Position numbers and translations under genes: made by a program. Of a stretch of DNA of 39,676 nt, positions 17,311 through 26,425 are shown piece after piece. Source of the stretch: Rossellomorea vietnamensis NBRC 101237 (GTDB lineage: Bacteria > Bacillota > Bacilli > Bacillales > Bacillaceae_B). The notes beneath the pieces were generated by a model. It made no database searches, had not been told where the DNA came from, and saw only the letters and a list, made by a program, of their open reading frames with translations. The stretch's first letter is position 1. Each line of letters starts with the position of its first letter. The DNA is taken from NCBI RefSeq assembly GCF_001591825.1, contig NZ_BCVQ01000037.1:1-39676 (forward strand). The letters are read 5' to 3'.

Positions 17311-17478
17311 CTTATGCTTGTCGCCTCTGCCCAACCCGCCTCCGCTTTTCTAATTGTCCAGCTCCGGCGGGTAGAGGCTCGAGGTCATAAGCTAAATAGT
17401 CCAAGAAGGCAAAGAGCCGCCTTCTCGGCCCATTCATCTTATGCTTGTCGCCTCTGGCCAACCCGCCTCCGCTTTTCT
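17311..17478. repeat. Palindromic dispersed repeat, copy 1 (one partial plus one full unit)
   Basis: A 41-base right-hand fragment (17311-17351) is followed directly by a full unit of about 127 bp (17352-17478). The unit begins GTCCAGCTCCGGCGGGTAGA and ends ACCCGCCTCCGCTTTTCT; outer arms GGCGGGT/ACCCGCC and GAGGC/GCCTC and an inner hairpin AAGGC...GCCTT make a large nested stem. It recurs at 19491-19618 with about two differences. I recognise it as a widespread Bacillus intergenic repeat. Confidence 0.85.
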
Positions 17479-17538
17479 TTTCATCAAATCCCCTTTCTCT
17501 TCATACATTTAGTTAAGAGAATAAAGAGGGGGATGAAG

Positions 17539-18951
17539 ATGAATTTAGAGGAGCAGAAGAATTTGCAGAATGCGATAGGGGAAATTACTGAGATAGCAGC
17601 CGGGTTTGGTCTGGATTTTTATCCGATGCGTTATGAGATTTGTCCTGCTGACATTATATATACTTTTGGGGCCTATGGGATGCCGACACGGTTTTCGCAC
17701 TGGAGTTTCGGGAAGCAGTTCCATAAGATGAAGCTGCAGTATGATTTGGGGTTGAGTAAGATATATGAGCTTGTAATCAACTCGGATCCTTGTTATGCGT
17801 TCTTGCTGGATTCCAATTCCCTCATACAGAATAAATTGATTGTGGCTCACGTTCTGGCCCACTGTGATTTCTTTAAGAACAATGTCCGTTTTCAGAATAC
17901 GAAGCGGGATATGGTGGAAAGTATGTCGGCTACGGCTGAACGTGTGCGCAGGTATGAGATCGAACATGGGAAGCAGGAAGTCGAGAACTTCCTTGATGCG
18001 GTCCTTGCAGTGGATGAACATATCGATCCTTCCCTCATGCGGCCGAAACTGTCATGGACGATGGATGATGTGGAGTGGGAAGAAGAAGAAGTGAGTCATG
18101 CAACGCCTTATGATGATTTATGGTCATTGGATGAAAAGCCAAAGAGCAGGGAAAAGAAGAAAGTGAAGAAGAAGTTTCCGCCGCAGCCGGAGAAGGACAT
18201 CCTCCTGTTCATCGAGCAGTACAGCAGGGAATTGTCGGACTGGCAGCGGGATATATTGACGATGATGAGGGAAGAAATGCTGTATTTCTGGCCTCAGCTT
18301 GAAACGAAGATCATGAATGAAGGGTGGGCCTCGTATTGGCATCAGCGGATCATTCGTGAAATGGATCTGACAAGCGGTGAATCGATCGAGTTTGCCAAGC
18401 TGAATGCTGGTGTCGTACAGCCGTCCCGCACACAGATCAATCCATATTATCTCGGTCTGAAGATTTTCGAAGATATTGAGGATCGGTTCGACAACCCGAC
18501 AGAAGAGATGAAAAAACGGGGGGTAAAGCCGAATTCCGGTCGTGAAAAAATGTTTGAAGTGCGTGAGATCGAATCGGATATTTCCTTCTTGCGAAACTAT
18601 TTAACGAAGGATCTGGTGACGAGAGAGGATATGTATCTGTTCCAAAAGCAGGGGAAGGATTATAAAATTGTCGATAAAGAATGGACCCATGTACGGGATC
18701 AGCTCGTGGGCATGAGGGTGAATGGCGGTTTCCCTTACATCACCGTTAATGACGGGGACTACATGAAGAGCGGGGAGCTGTATCTTAAGCACTGGTTTGA
18801 GGATGTCGAGCTTGATATTAAATATTTGGAAAAGGTTTTACCTTATTTGCACCGGCTCTGGGGAAGACCGGTCCACATCGAGACCCATGTAGAGAACCGG
18901 GATATGCTATTTACGTATGACGGAAGGAGCGTCCAACGGAAATATCTATAA
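17539..18951 (+). CDS. spoVR: Stage V sporulation protein R
   Basis: The 470-residue cytoplasmic SpoVR/YcgB-family protein is needed for normal spore cortex formation in B. subtilis, where it is 468 residues long. Recognisable features are the N-terminal [30 protein letters not shown] block (about 21-50), the [13 protein letters not shown] segment, a charged central part and the WASYWHQRI motif. The open frame reaches up to 17257 through the palindromic repeat, which is not coding. The ATG at 17539 lies six bases after GAGGGGG; an ATG at 17533 sits on the ribosome binding site. It is a single gene with its own terminator. The biochemical role is unknown in the family. Confidence 0.94.
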   Translation: MNLEEQKNLQNAIGEITEIAAGFGLDFYPMRYEICPADIIYTFGAYGMPTRFSHWSFGKQFHKMKLQYDLGLSKIYELVINSDPCYAFLLDSNSLIQNKLIVAHVLAHCDFFKNNVRFQNTKRDMVESMSATAERVRRYEIEHGKQEVENFLDAVLAVDEHIDPSLMRPKLSWTMDDVEWEEEEVSHATPYDDLWSLDEKPKSREKKKVKKKFPPQPEKDILLFIEQYSRELSDWQRDILTMMREEMLYFWPQLETKIMNEGWASYWHQRIIREMDLTSGESIEFAKLNAGVVQPSRTQINPYYLGLKIFEDIEDRFDNPTEEMKKRGVKPNSGREKMFEVREIESDISFLRNYLTKDLVTREDMYLFQKQGKDYKIVDKEWTHVRDQLVGMRVNGGFPYITVNDGDYMKSGELYLKHWFEDVELDIKYLEKVLPYLHRLWGRPVHIETHVENRDMLFTYDGRSVQRKYL

Positions 18952-18959
18952 TAAATCAC

Positions 18960-19001
18960 GAGTCGCATCACGGAGAAGAATCCTGATGCGGCTCTTTTTT
19001 T
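18960..19001 (+). terminator. Terminator after spoVR
   Basis: GAGTCGCATCA and TGATGCGGCTC form an 11-bp stem (one G-T pair), followed by seven T. Confidence 0.9.
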
Positions 19002-19068
19002 GTTCTAAACATGATGGACGGGTTTATACATTGTAGAGTAGGCACTTATTGAATGAGGAGGAGATAAG

Positions 19069-19413
19069 ATGGCGGATGTTGAAGTCTTTATAGGTGATTT
19101 GACTGACCAGACATTCCATTATGAGGGGGGAGATTGGAATCATAATTATCCGAAGCGGATCAGTCCGTTTTTTCCTAAAGGGTATGACCTGTTTTTTGCC
19201 CTGTTGGATGGCATTTACTATAAAAGATTCGAAGGCAGGCAAACAGACTGGGGGAGCCATACCTGCCTGATGTACCCTGATGAAATGCTGTCGGTGCTGG
19301 AAGACTACTATAAGAGAGAGGGGGATAATGAGGAGGTGCGGCAATTGTTTCAATTCATCAAGAAGCTTGATCATGGACGGCAATATGGCTTAGTGGCATG
19401 CGAAATGTCATGA
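19069..19413 (+). CDS. Unknown 114-residue protein
   Basis: I do not recognise this family. The protein begins MADVEVFIGDLTDQTFHYEG, has no signal peptide or membrane segment, and is rich in aromatic residues in its first half (GDWNHNYPKRISPFF, GYDLFFALLDGIYYKRF). GAGGAGG lies upstream of the ATG and a terminator follows, so it is very likely a real single gene. It lies between spoVR and the second palindromic repeat, hinting at no specific pathway. Confidence 0.75.
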   Translation: MADVEVFIGDLTDQTFHYEGGDWNHNYPKRISPFFPKGYDLFFALLDGIYYKRFEGRQTDWGSHTCLMYPDEMLSVLEDYYKREGDNEEVRQLFQFIKKLDHGRQYGLVACEMS

Positions 19414-19417
19414 CGTG

Positions 19418-19455
19418 AAAAGGACAAACTGCGATTCTGGCGGTTTGTCCTTTAT
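19418..19455. terminator. Bidirectional terminator after the 114-residue gene
   Basis: AAAGGACAAAC pairs with GTTTGTCCTTT across an 18-base loop that itself has a short extension of the stem; A and T runs flank both sides. Confidence 0.8.
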
Positions 19456-19490
19456 TGATTCACCCCCAGTACGAGCCCCTTCCGCTTTTC

Positions 19491-19618
19491 TTTATGTCCA
19501 GCTCCGGCGGGTAGAGGCTCGAGGTCATAAGCTAAATGGTCCAAGAAGGCAAAGAGCCGCCTTCTCGGCCCATTCATCTTATGCTTGTCGCCTCTGCCCA
19601 ACCCGCCTCCGCTTTTCT
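19491..19618. repeat. Palindromic dispersed repeat, copy 2
   Basis: A full unit in the same orientation as the one at 17352-17478, with only about two base differences in the shared ~120 bp. It ends four bases before the stop codon of the convergent YczE-like gene (19622), so its hairpins may act as that gene's terminator. Confidence 0.85.
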
Positions 19619-19621
19619 AAA

Positions 19622-20251
19622 TTACATACTAATATTGCTTCGATTCGGAAACCGCGTATGGAGTCTTTCGGTAAAGTATAGAAACGATTTTTGGAAGATG
19701 GGACTTTGGATGAACGTATAAATAAACGTAAAAACGAAGACGGGACCGGAGAGGAGTAGACCGATCAGTAAGACGGTGCACTCGCATAGGATCCGGACTC
19801 TGCTGATGGAAAGATTGGTCAGGTCTGAAATGGTGAGCATAAATCCATCTCTTGGACCGGTTCCAAGATGGGCAGCCGAATACAACCCGCCTCCGACCCC
19901 CATGAACAGAATGGCAGACAGGAGAATCAAGGTGTCCATAACGGGGCCCGTTTGTGGAGGAAGCAAATCATAAAATAGAAAAAGATCAACAAGCATGCCG
20001 ACCATCACTCCATTCAGGATGGTTCCGATTTGAATGTATTTTCCTTTCAAGATAAGCGTGCCTGCTATGAGAGTGGCACCGACAATGATATTCCACGTTC
20101 CGATGGTCAGCCCGAACTTGTCGAACAGGGCGATATTTAATACATCCCATGGGTGGATGCCTAAGTATTGGACTTTGATGGACATGCTGATTCCATAGCT
20201 GAAAATAAGTAAACCGATTACAAAATAGCTGATTTGCCAATAAATTTTCAT
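19622..20251 (-). CDS. YczE/YyaS/YitT-type membrane protein
   Basis: A 209-residue integral membrane protein with five or six helices. The pattern GISMSIKVQYLGIHPWDVLN in the N-terminal region and HLGTGPRDGFMLTISDLTN near residues 128-146 are characteristic of the YczE group. Members are membrane proteins of unknown transport or regulatory function. The gene is divergent from the SLC13 transporter and its 3' end abuts the palindromic repeat. Confidence 0.85.
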   Translation of the reverse strand: MKIYWQISYFVIGLLIFSYGISMSIKVQYLGIHPWDVLNIALFDKFGLTIGTWNIIVGATLIAGTLILKGKYIQIGTILNGVMVGMLVDLFLFYDLLPPQTGPVMDTLILLSAILFMGVGGGLYSAAHLGTGPRDGFMLTISDLTNLSISRVRILCECTVLLIGLLLSGPVFVFTFIYTFIQSPIFQKSFLYFTERLHTRFPNRSNISM

Positions 20252-20444
20252 CGTTTCTCCTTTTATCCTACCGTCATCTCTACTCTAACATTATTTTACA
20301 ATGAAACGCTTTATGATGAAATGGTCCTTTTTTCATTCTGTTTATAAGGAGGGATGAGTCAATCTGACAAATTGTGGTTCGTTCTTGTTTATACAGGTTT
20401 CTTCAAGGGGTATGGACTAGTATCACAAGAAAAGGGGGAATAAG

Positions 20445-22052
20445 ATGCAAACCGTGAAGTATGCTTGGAAAACGCTATGGGAGTGGCATGCTGATGTATT
20501 GGACACGTTCAGGTTTTTTACATCGGGAAGTACTCCAACTGGGGTGAATGGAGGGGTGCAGACGGATCGTTCTCCGGAACCGACTGCAAATCCCGGAAAA
20601 AAAATCGGATTTATGTTAGGGCCGGTTTTATTCTTTCTCATCATCCTGTTCTTTTCTCCTGAAGGGTTGTCCAAAGAAGCAGTCGGGGTTCTTGCGGGAA
20701 CCGTCTGGATTGCGATTTGGTGGATTACGGAAGCGATTCCGATACCGGCTACATCCCTTCTGCCGATCATCCTGTTTCCCGTTACCGGGGCACTGCAGTC
20801 AGGGGATGTCACATCTGCTTATGGGGATGGGACCATCTTTTTGTTTATGGGCGGGTTCATCATCGCGATTGCCATGGAAAAATGGAATTTACATAAACGA
20901 ATCGCCATGAACATCATCCTGCTGATTGGGACGAGTACAGAACGGATTGTCCTTGGGTTCATGCTTGCTACGGGGTTTCTGTCCATGTGGATTTCGAACA
21001 CGGCAACGGCCATGATGATGCTACCGATCGGAACCGCGGTGATTTACCAGGTGAATGAAAGCTTAAAGAAGGAGGGAGCGAATAGAACAGGGCACTTCAG
21101 TAAAGTCATCATGCTGGGGATTGCCTATAGTGCATCGATCGGAGGATTAGGGACATTAATTGGAACGCCACCGAACACCATTTTCGCAGCTGTTGTGAAA
21201 CAGCTCTATGGTATCGATTTCTCCTTTGCCAAGTGGATGCTGTTCGGAGTCCCTCTTGCAGCCATTCTCCTCATCGTAACGTGGTGGTATCTCATTAAAG
21301 TGGCGTTTCCTTTGAAAATAAAAGAACTGCCGGGGGGAAGGGAAATCGTCGAACAGGAAAACCGTTCCCTTGGGCGCATTTCATTTGAGGAAAAGCTCGT
21401 TCTTACTGTCTTTACGGCCACTGCCCTTTGCTGGATCACTCGTTCCTTCTTATTGAACCAGTGGATCCCTTCTTTAGATGACACGATCATTGCCATGACG
21501 GGGGCACTTGTCCTCTTCCTTCTTCCAGGAAGGAAAGAGGTGAGATTGATCAACTGGGAGGATGCCAAGAAGCTGCCATGGGGTATCCTGCTTCTATTCG
21601 GGGGAGGACTCGCCATTGCCAAGGGGTTCAAGGAAACAGGCTTGGCAGAATGGATCGGAAAGCAGTTGACGGTCCTTGATGGGGTCTCTTTCATTATCAT
21701 CCTTGCAGCTGTGACCACTTTTGTCATTTTTCTGACGGAAATCACGTCCAATACGGCTACAGCCACGATGATGTTTCCAATTATGGCAGCATTGGCTGCT
21801 GCTTTGGATGTTCATCCCTACAGCCTGATGGTAGCCGCCGGGCTTGCTGCATCCTGTGCTTTCATGCTGCCGGTTGCCACTCCACCGAACGCCGTTGTTT
21901 TCGGGTCTGGCTATATCAAAATGGGGGATATGGTGAAAGCGGGCGTCTGGTTGAATCTGATCAGTATCGTGTTTATCACCCTGTTGATTTATTTTGTGAT
22001 GCCACTCGTGTGGGGAGTGGACCTTGGTGCATTCCCTGGGCATTTAAAGTAA
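20445..22052 (+). CDS. SLC13/DASS-family anion:sodium symporter
   Basis: A 535-residue membrane transporter for di- or tricarboxylates (or sulfate). It has a hydrophilic N-terminal extension of about 50 residues and then 11-12 helices. The two family signature loops are present: ISNTATAMMMLPI in the first half and TSNTATATMMFPI in the second, the paired SNT motifs that bind sodium and substrate carboxylates. The closest characterised relatives are SdcS/SdcF-type succinate/fumarate/malate symporters. An AAAGGGGG site precedes the ATG. It is a single gene ending at a strong terminator. Confidence 0.9.
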   Translation: MQTVKYAWKTLWEWHADVLDTFRFFTSGSTPTGVNGGVQTDRSPEPTANPGKKIGFMLGPVLFFLIILFFSPEGLSKEAVGVLAGTVWIAIWWITEAIPIPATSLLPIILFPVTGALQSGDVTSAYGDGTIFLFMGGFIIAIAMEKWNLHKRIAMNIILLIGTSTERIVLGFMLATGFLSMWISNTATAMMMLPIGTAVIYQVNESLKKEGANRTGHFSKVIMLGIAYSASIGGLGTLIGTPPNTIFAAVVKQLYGIDFSFAKWMLFGVPLAAILLIVTWWYLIKVAFPLKIKELPGGREIVEQENRSLGRISFEEKLVLTVFTATALCWITRSFLLNQWIPSLDDTIIAMTGALVLFLLPGRKEVRLINWEDAKKLPWGILLLFGGGLAIAKGFKETGLAEWIGKQLTVLDGVSFIIILAAVTTFVIFLTEITSNTATATMMFPIMAALAAALDVHPYSLMVAAGLAASCAFMLPVATPPNAVVFGSGYIKMGDMVKAGVWLNLISIVFITLLIYFVMPLVWGVDLGAFPGHLK

Positions 22053-22085
22053 AAAAATCGGATCAGGTTTCTGATCCGATTTTTG
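22053..22085. terminator. Bidirectional terminator between the SLC13 gene and the hydroxybutyrate dehydrogenase
   Basis: AAAAATCGGATCAG and CTGATCCGATTTTT form a perfect stem with a short loop, with A and T runs suited to both converging genes. Confidence 0.93.
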
Positions 22086-22095
22086 CTATGCAATA

Positions 22096-22872
22096 TTACT
22101 GGGCTGTATATCCACCATCCAACACTACAGCTTGTCCGGTTACGCCCTTTGCTTTGTCACTTGCAAGGAAGATGGTGTAGTCCGCAATTTCTTCTACAGA
22201 TAGCAATCGTTTTTGTGGGACAAGGGGATAAATGACATCCTCCAATACTTTTTCAAGCTCAACACCACGGGTGGTGGAGATATCTTTCAGCTGGTTGCGG
22301 ACAAGGGGAGTATCCACGTAACCGGGACACATAGCATTGACTGTAATCCCGTGTTCGGCACCTTCTAAGGCCGAGACTTTTGTCAACCCGATGACACCAT
22401 GCTTCGCGCTATTATATGCAGCTTTTCCGGCAAATCCAATCAAGCCATTGATGGAGGCCATGTTGATAATCCGGCCGAACTTTTGCTTTTTCATATGTGG
22501 AAAAGCAAATTTTGTTGCAATGAATGGGGCGGTCAGCATGATTTTGATTAATAGTTCGAACTTTTCAATCGGAAAATCCTCAATGGGTGAAACATGTTGA
22601 AGCCCTGCATTATTGATCAGGACATCGATCCGTCCATAGTGTTCTACGGTCTTATCGATTCCGGCCTTCACGTCGTCTTCACTCGTTACGTCGCATTTAA
22701 TGCCAAGGCATTCAAACCCTCTGCTTTTTAGTTCATCTACTGCTTCATCCAATCCTTCTTGATTGATATCAGACAGAACGACCTTTGCACCATTTTGGGC
22801 AAAATGTTCCCCGATTTCAAATCCGATCCCTCTTGCAGCACCTGTAATAAATACCACTTTGTCATTGACCAT
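22096..22872 (-). CDS. 3-hydroxybutyrate dehydrogenase (SDR family)
   Basis: A 258-residue NAD-dependent short-chain dehydrogenase oxidising 3-hydroxybutyrate to acetoacetate. Nucleotide-binding motif TGAARGIG, structural NNAG, catalytic Ser in MASINGL and YNSAK (Tyr and Lys). The segment NNAGLQHVSPIEDFPIEKF after the NNAG is typical of bacterial 3-hydroxybutyrate dehydrogenases, including B. subtilis YxjF. It starts 18 bp after the stop of the GntP-type permease gene, so the two form an uptake-plus-oxidation operon. The CoA transferase genes (scoAB), present between them in B. subtilis, are absent here. Confidence 0.9.
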   Translation of the reverse strand: MVNDKVVFITGAARGIGFEIGEHFAQNGAKVVLSDINQEGLDEAVDELKSRGFECLGIKCDVTSEDDVKAGIDKTVEHYGRIDVLINNAGLQHVSPIEDFPIEKFELLIKIMLTAPFIATKFAFPHMKKQKFGRIINMASINGLIGFAGKAAYNSAKHGVIGLTKVSALEGAEHGITVNAMCPGYVDTPLVRNQLKDISTTRGVELEKVLEDVIYPLVPQKRLLSVEEIADYTIFLASDKAKGVTGQAVVLDGGYTAQ

Positions 22873-22890
22873 TTTGATTACCTCCTCGAA

Positions 22891-24177
22891 TTAGTAAATT
22901 CCCATATTGGCTAGTATGATTGAAACGATTTCCGCGATTGTCGGAATAAGCAGCCCGACAACGGCAACATCTAGATATGAATCTTTATGAGTGAGTCCCG
23001 TTACGGCAAATAGGGTCAGGAGAGCGCCATTATGAGGCAGAATCGATGCGCCCGAAGAGATGGACGCAATCCGGTGGAATGCTTCTGCGCTGATTCCGCT
23101 TGTCTGTGAAAGCTCATAATATTTATCTCCCAACGCCTCCAGGGCAATTCCCATCCCTCCGGAAGCAGAACCCGTTATGGCAGCCAATGTTTGCACAGCG
23201 ATTGCTTCTGAGATCACCGGGTTCCCTTTGATGCCCAGGATGAGTTTCGTTAACGTCTTGAAACCGGGTGCCGCTGTCACGACAGCCCCAAACCCGACGG
23301 CGGCACTCGTATTGATCACGGCCATCACCGAACCTTTGGCCCCTCCGTTGACAGCAGGAATGAATTTCTTATAATGTTTGAAATTAATGAGTAATATTGA
23401 AAGGATTCCGACAAGAAGGGCAGTCAGGATGTTCCACTTGAACACATTCAATGTAACGACGACGATGACAAGTGGCAGAAAGGAGAGATAGAAGTTCGGA
23501 AGCTCCGATTCTTTAATCTCTTTTACATCATTCCCGCCTTTGGGTTCGGTGAAAACATCGCCCTTCGCCGTGAACTGCTTTTGACGCCATCTTAAATAAA
23601 AGTACCCGCCAACCGCCATGATTAACCCCCCGGTGATCCCGATGATGGGAGCGGCAGTAGGTGATGTCTTGAAGTAATCGATCGGTATCAGGTTCTGGAT
23701 CTGTGGTGTACCGGGGATTGCTGTCATGGTAAAGGTGAAAGCACCTAATACAAAGGTTGGCGGCAGTAATTTCCGTGTAATATCCGCCTCTCTGAACATG
23801 GCGATCGCCAGTGGATAGATGGCAAACACCACTACGAATAAACTGACACCGCCATATGTCAATACTGCTGCAGCAATCAGTACTCCCAGGATGGCCCGGT
23901 CTTTCCCGATAATGTTGGTGATCTTATATGCAACGGATTGAGCGGCACCTACATCTTCCATCAACTTTCCGAAAATGGCCCCAAACAGGAAGACAGGAAA
24001 CCATTCTTTTGCAAAGTCCACAAATCCGGTCATATACGTTTCTGTATAGGCCGGCAGCAGATCGAGACCACTCATTAACGCTACTAAGCCTGCAACTAAT
24101 GGAGCGATCCAGATGATCGACCATCCTAAATAGGCTAAAACCATAAGCAGGATTAATCCAACGATGATGCTAGTCAT
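22891..24177 (-). CDS. GntP-family permease, probably for 3-hydroxybutyrate (YxjC-like)
   Basis: A 428-residue membrane protein with about 12 helices of the gluconate permease family. It resembles B. subtilis YxjC, encoded with the hydroxybutyrate dehydrogenase YxjF and acetoacetate CoA-transferase. Family features include the FPVFLFGAIFGKLMEDVGAA region and the late GSASGGMGIALEALG loop. GAGGTGA precedes the ATG at 24177. Co-transcription with the dehydrogenase supports hydroxybutyrate as substrate; gluconate is the alternative but no gluconate kinase is near. Confidence 0.88.
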   Translation of the reverse strand: MTSIIVGLILLMVLAYLGWSIIWIAPLVAGLVALMSGLDLLPAYTETYMTGFVDFAKEWFPVFLFGAIFGKLMEDVGAAQSVAYKITNIIGKDRAILGVLIAAAVLTYGGVSLFVVVFAIYPLAIAMFREADITRKLLPPTFVLGAFTFTMTAIPGTPQIQNLIPIDYFKTSPTAAPIIGITGGLIMAVGGYFYLRWRQKQFTAKGDVFTEPKGGNDVKEIKESELPNFYLSFLPLVIVVVTLNVFKWNILTALLVGILSILLINFKHYKKFIPAVNGGAKGSVMAVINTSAAVGFGAVVTAAPGFKTLTKLILGIKGNPVISEAIAVQTLAAITGSASGGMGIALEALGDKYYELSQTSGISAEAFHRIASISSGASILPHNGALLTLFAVTGLTHKDSYLDVAVVGLLIPTIAEIVSIILANMGIY

Positions 24178-24258
24178 AATTCACCTCTTAACTATCTATT
24201 TCCGCTTATTTTTCCATTTAAGAAAAGATTTATTCTTTGCTGACGTCTTGAGGAACAT

Positions 24259-24296
24259 AAAAAAACGAACGGGCTCTTAGTGAGACTCGTTCGTTT
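24259..24296 (-). terminator. Terminator overlapping the 3' end of yhdP
   Basis: On the minus strand ACGAACG and CGTTCGT form the stem and a T run follows. The yhdP stop codon (24277-24279) lies inside the loop, so the hairpin is partly coding. Confidence 0.85.
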
Positions 24297-25650
24297 CAGA
24301 CGTGTTCTTTTTCATTTTGGTGACTTCCAGATACTGAATATGGTGGCCGTCGATTTCTTTTACTTTAAAGCAGTAGCCTTGTTCTTCGATCTTATCTTCA
24401 GGCTTGACTTCATATTTTTGAGTGAGGAACCAGCCTCCGATTGTGTCGACTTCCTCTTCTTCAATCGAGATGCCGAGAAGGTCATTCACGTCTTCAATGA
24501 GCATGACGGCGTCGAAAATATAATGATCTTCTTTTATCTTCTGGACTTCAGGAATTTCATCGATATCAAATTCATCCCGGATCTCACCGACGATTTCTTC
24601 GATGATGTCCTCCACCGTAACCAGACCTGCCGTTCCTCCGTATTCATCAAGAAGGACGGCCATCGGGGAGCGTTCCTTTTGCAACTTGAGGAGCAGGGCT
24701 TTAATCGGGATGGTTTCAATGACGCGAATGACGGGCTTAATGAAGGAGGTCACGTCTTCGTGCTCGCTTTTATGATTCACGAGGGTCGTTAAGAGTTCCT
24801 TCACATTCACGACCCCAAGGATATTGTCCTTATCCCCATCCACGACAGGGTATCTCGTATACCGCTCTTCCTTAATGACCGATAATACTTCATCAATGGT
24901 GGATCCAGCGGATAGAGTCACAATGTTTGTACGGGGGACCATGATTTCCTTGGCGATGCGCTCGTCGAATTCAAATATCTTATTCACATACTTGAATTCG
25001 GAAGAGTTGATTTCACCGCTCTTATAGCTATCGGAAAGAATGATTCTAAGCTCTTCTTCCGAATGGGCGATTTCATGCTCTGAGGCCGGTTTCAAACCGA
25101 ACATGCCTGTAAACACACGTGCCGAACTATTCAAGGTCCAAATGAAAGGATACGCAATCCGGTAGAACCAAATGAGCGGCTTGGCAAATAATAAGGTGAT
25201 TTTTTCAGCTTTTTGGATGGCGAATGTCTTCGGAGCCAATTCCCCTATTACCACATGCAAAAAGGTAATGACCGAAAAAGCCAGTGCAAATGAAATGATG
25301 CTTGAAATGGACGGATTCAAATCAAACTTTTCAAATAATGGGTGAAGCAAGGTTTCAATGGTTGGTTCTCCTAACCAGCCAAGTCCAAGGGAGGTGATGG
25401 TAATCCCCAGCTGACAGGCAGAAAGGTATTCGTCGAGATGGGAAATGACCCTTTTCGCAGCAACAGCGGTTTGATTTCCTTCAGAGACCAACTGATCGAT
25501 TCTCGAACCCCTTACTTTCACAATGGCAAATTCAGAAGCGACGAAGAACGCTGTCAATCCGATTAGCAGGGCGACAAGTAGTAAATTAATTAAAATATCC
25601 AAGTAGTAGAAGTCAAAAGAACGGGAAGTTGTCCCTTTCTTTCGCTTCAA
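24277..25650 (-). CDS. yhdP: CorC/HlyC-family transporter-like protein (YhdP/MpfA type)
   Basis: A 457-residue protein with an N-terminal DUF21 (CNNM) membrane domain (about 20-200), two CBS domains (about 220-350) and a C-terminal CorC/HlyC domain. In B. subtilis the relative YhdP (MpfA) is implicated in magnesium efflux. Motifs seen: [34 protein letters not shown] and [17 protein letters not shown]. The start is uncertain: a TTG at 25650 lies three bases after AGGAGG (25654-25659), unusually close, while a TTG at 25602 would match the usual family N-terminus ([19 protein letters not shown]) but has no visible ribosome binding site. Confidence 0.9.
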   Translation of the reverse strand: MKRKKGTTSRSFDFYYLDILINLLLVALLIGLTAFFVASEFAIVKVRGSRIDQLVSEGNQTAVAAKRVISHLDEYLSACQLGITITSLGLGWLGEPTIETLLHPLFEKFDLNPSISSIISFALAFSVITFLHVVIGELAPKTFAIQKAEKITLLFAKPLIWFYRIAYPFIWTLNSSARVFTGMFGLKPASEHEIAHSEEELRIILSDSYKSGEINSSEFKYVNKIFEFDERIAKEIMVPRTNIVTLSAGSTIDEVLSVIKEERYTRYPVVDGDKDNILGVVNVKELLTTLVNHKSEHEDVTSFIKPVIRVIETIPIKALLLKLQKERSPMAVLLDEYGGTAGLVTVEDIIEEIVGEIRDEFDIDEIPEVQKIKEDHYIFDAVMLIEDVNDLLGISIEEEEVDTIGGWFLTQKYEVKPEDKIEEQGYCFKVKEIDGHHIQYLEVTKMKKNTSETNESH

Positions 25651-25918
25651 TCACCTCCTGTATAAAATAGTCATGATAACGTAAGAATTGGGGGCCGAAT
25701 GCCACTTGAAATCCTTATGCATTGAATATATCCTTTTAACGTATTACATTCCTTTCCCATTTCGTTTGTCCGATTGTCATTGAAATGCAACACGCATTGG
25801 GTTATTCTGAGATATAACGATTAACCGGAAAGATTCATGATTTCATCATAGTGAATATTTATGAACAATACAATCATTTAGGATTCAAAACACTGGATAA
25901 TTGGAAAGGAGGACGATC

Positions 25919-26248
25919 ATGGCAGACGTTTTTAATCAAGAGTTTGTTGTATCCCTTATCATTGCCTTTTCGGTTTATGTCCTTTTAAGAGGAGTAGCCA
26001 TTTTCTTCGGCAAAGCAGGAAAAGGGTATCTTGAAAACCTTCAATCCCAAACAGGACGGTTATACCTGCAATTAATTGGAGGCTACTATATATTATCAGG
26101 TGTATTGGGCCTGCTTATTCCCCGATTAGACTGGAAAACAGAAGACATTTACTTCGCCATCGCCATCTTCGCCATTACATCCGTTGTGTTCTGGGTAACA
26201 CTTGACCTCTTCATGAAGCGGGAGCGTAAAAAGCTGCAACAAAATTAA
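25919..26248 (+). CDS. Small membrane protein of unknown function
   Basis: A 109-residue protein with three hydrophobic segments (about 9-27, 46-65 and 77-97) and a basic C-terminal tail ending MKRERKKLQQN. AAAGGAGG precedes the ATG at 25919; the frame extends to 25901 but that start would overlap the ribosome binding site. It stands alone with its own terminator. I recognise no characterised family. Confidence 0.75.
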   Translation: MADVFNQEFVVSLIIAFSVYVLLRGVAIFFGKAGKGYLENLQSQTGRLYLQLIGGYYILSGVLGLLIPRLDWKTEDIYFAIAIFAITSVVFWVTLDLFMKRERKKLQQN

Positions 26249-26258
26249 TCCTTCAGCG

Positions 26259-26289
26259 AAAACCCGGATCCAGTGTCCGGGTTTTTTTA
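26259..26289 (+). terminator. Terminator after the small membrane protein
   Basis: AACCCGGA and TCCGGGTT form an 8-bp stem with a seven-base loop and a following T run. Confidence 0.9.
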
Positions 26290-26342
26290 TATTCAAAAAC
26301 CCCTTCCGGAACCGTCCTGGTCATAGGGTGGATGCCATATTT

Positions 26343-26392
26343 TTGCTTAATGGAAGCGGCGGTACGTATAATAGTGAATAGTATAGACGTAC
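26343..26392 (+). promoter_or_regulatory. Promoter of the CDF exporter with overlapping palindrome
   Basis: TTGCTT (26343-26348) and a perfect TATAAT (26367-26372) are 18 bp apart. GTACGT at 26362-26367 and ACGTAC at 26387-26392 form an inverted repeat that covers the -10 box and the likely start site, as an operator would. It does not clearly match a known metal-sensor site. Confidence 0.5.
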
Positions 26393-26425
26393 TTAGAAGA
26401 GAAAATCGAAAGTGAGGGATATCAT

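Noticed and set aside
17257..17538. N-terminal extension of spoVR through the repeat
   Set aside because: The extension translates the palindromic repeat and terminator region; the real start at 17539 has a ribosome binding site and gives the family's normal length.
17545..18021. 158-codon frame antisense to spoVR
   Set aside because: Lies fully within the clear spoVR coding region on the opposite strand with no translation signals.
17311..19618. CRISPR-like array from the repeated palindromes
   Set aside because: Units are about 127 bp, only two and a fraction are present, 2 kb apart, with no regular spacers or cas genes.
19415..19681. Open frame inside the second repeat
   Set aside because: It is the same repeat-derived translation seen upstream of spoVR and has no independent coding signals.
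21206..21766. 186-codon frame antisense to the SLC13 gene
   Set aside because: A shadow of a strongly supported membrane protein gene; the antisense product has no domain logic.
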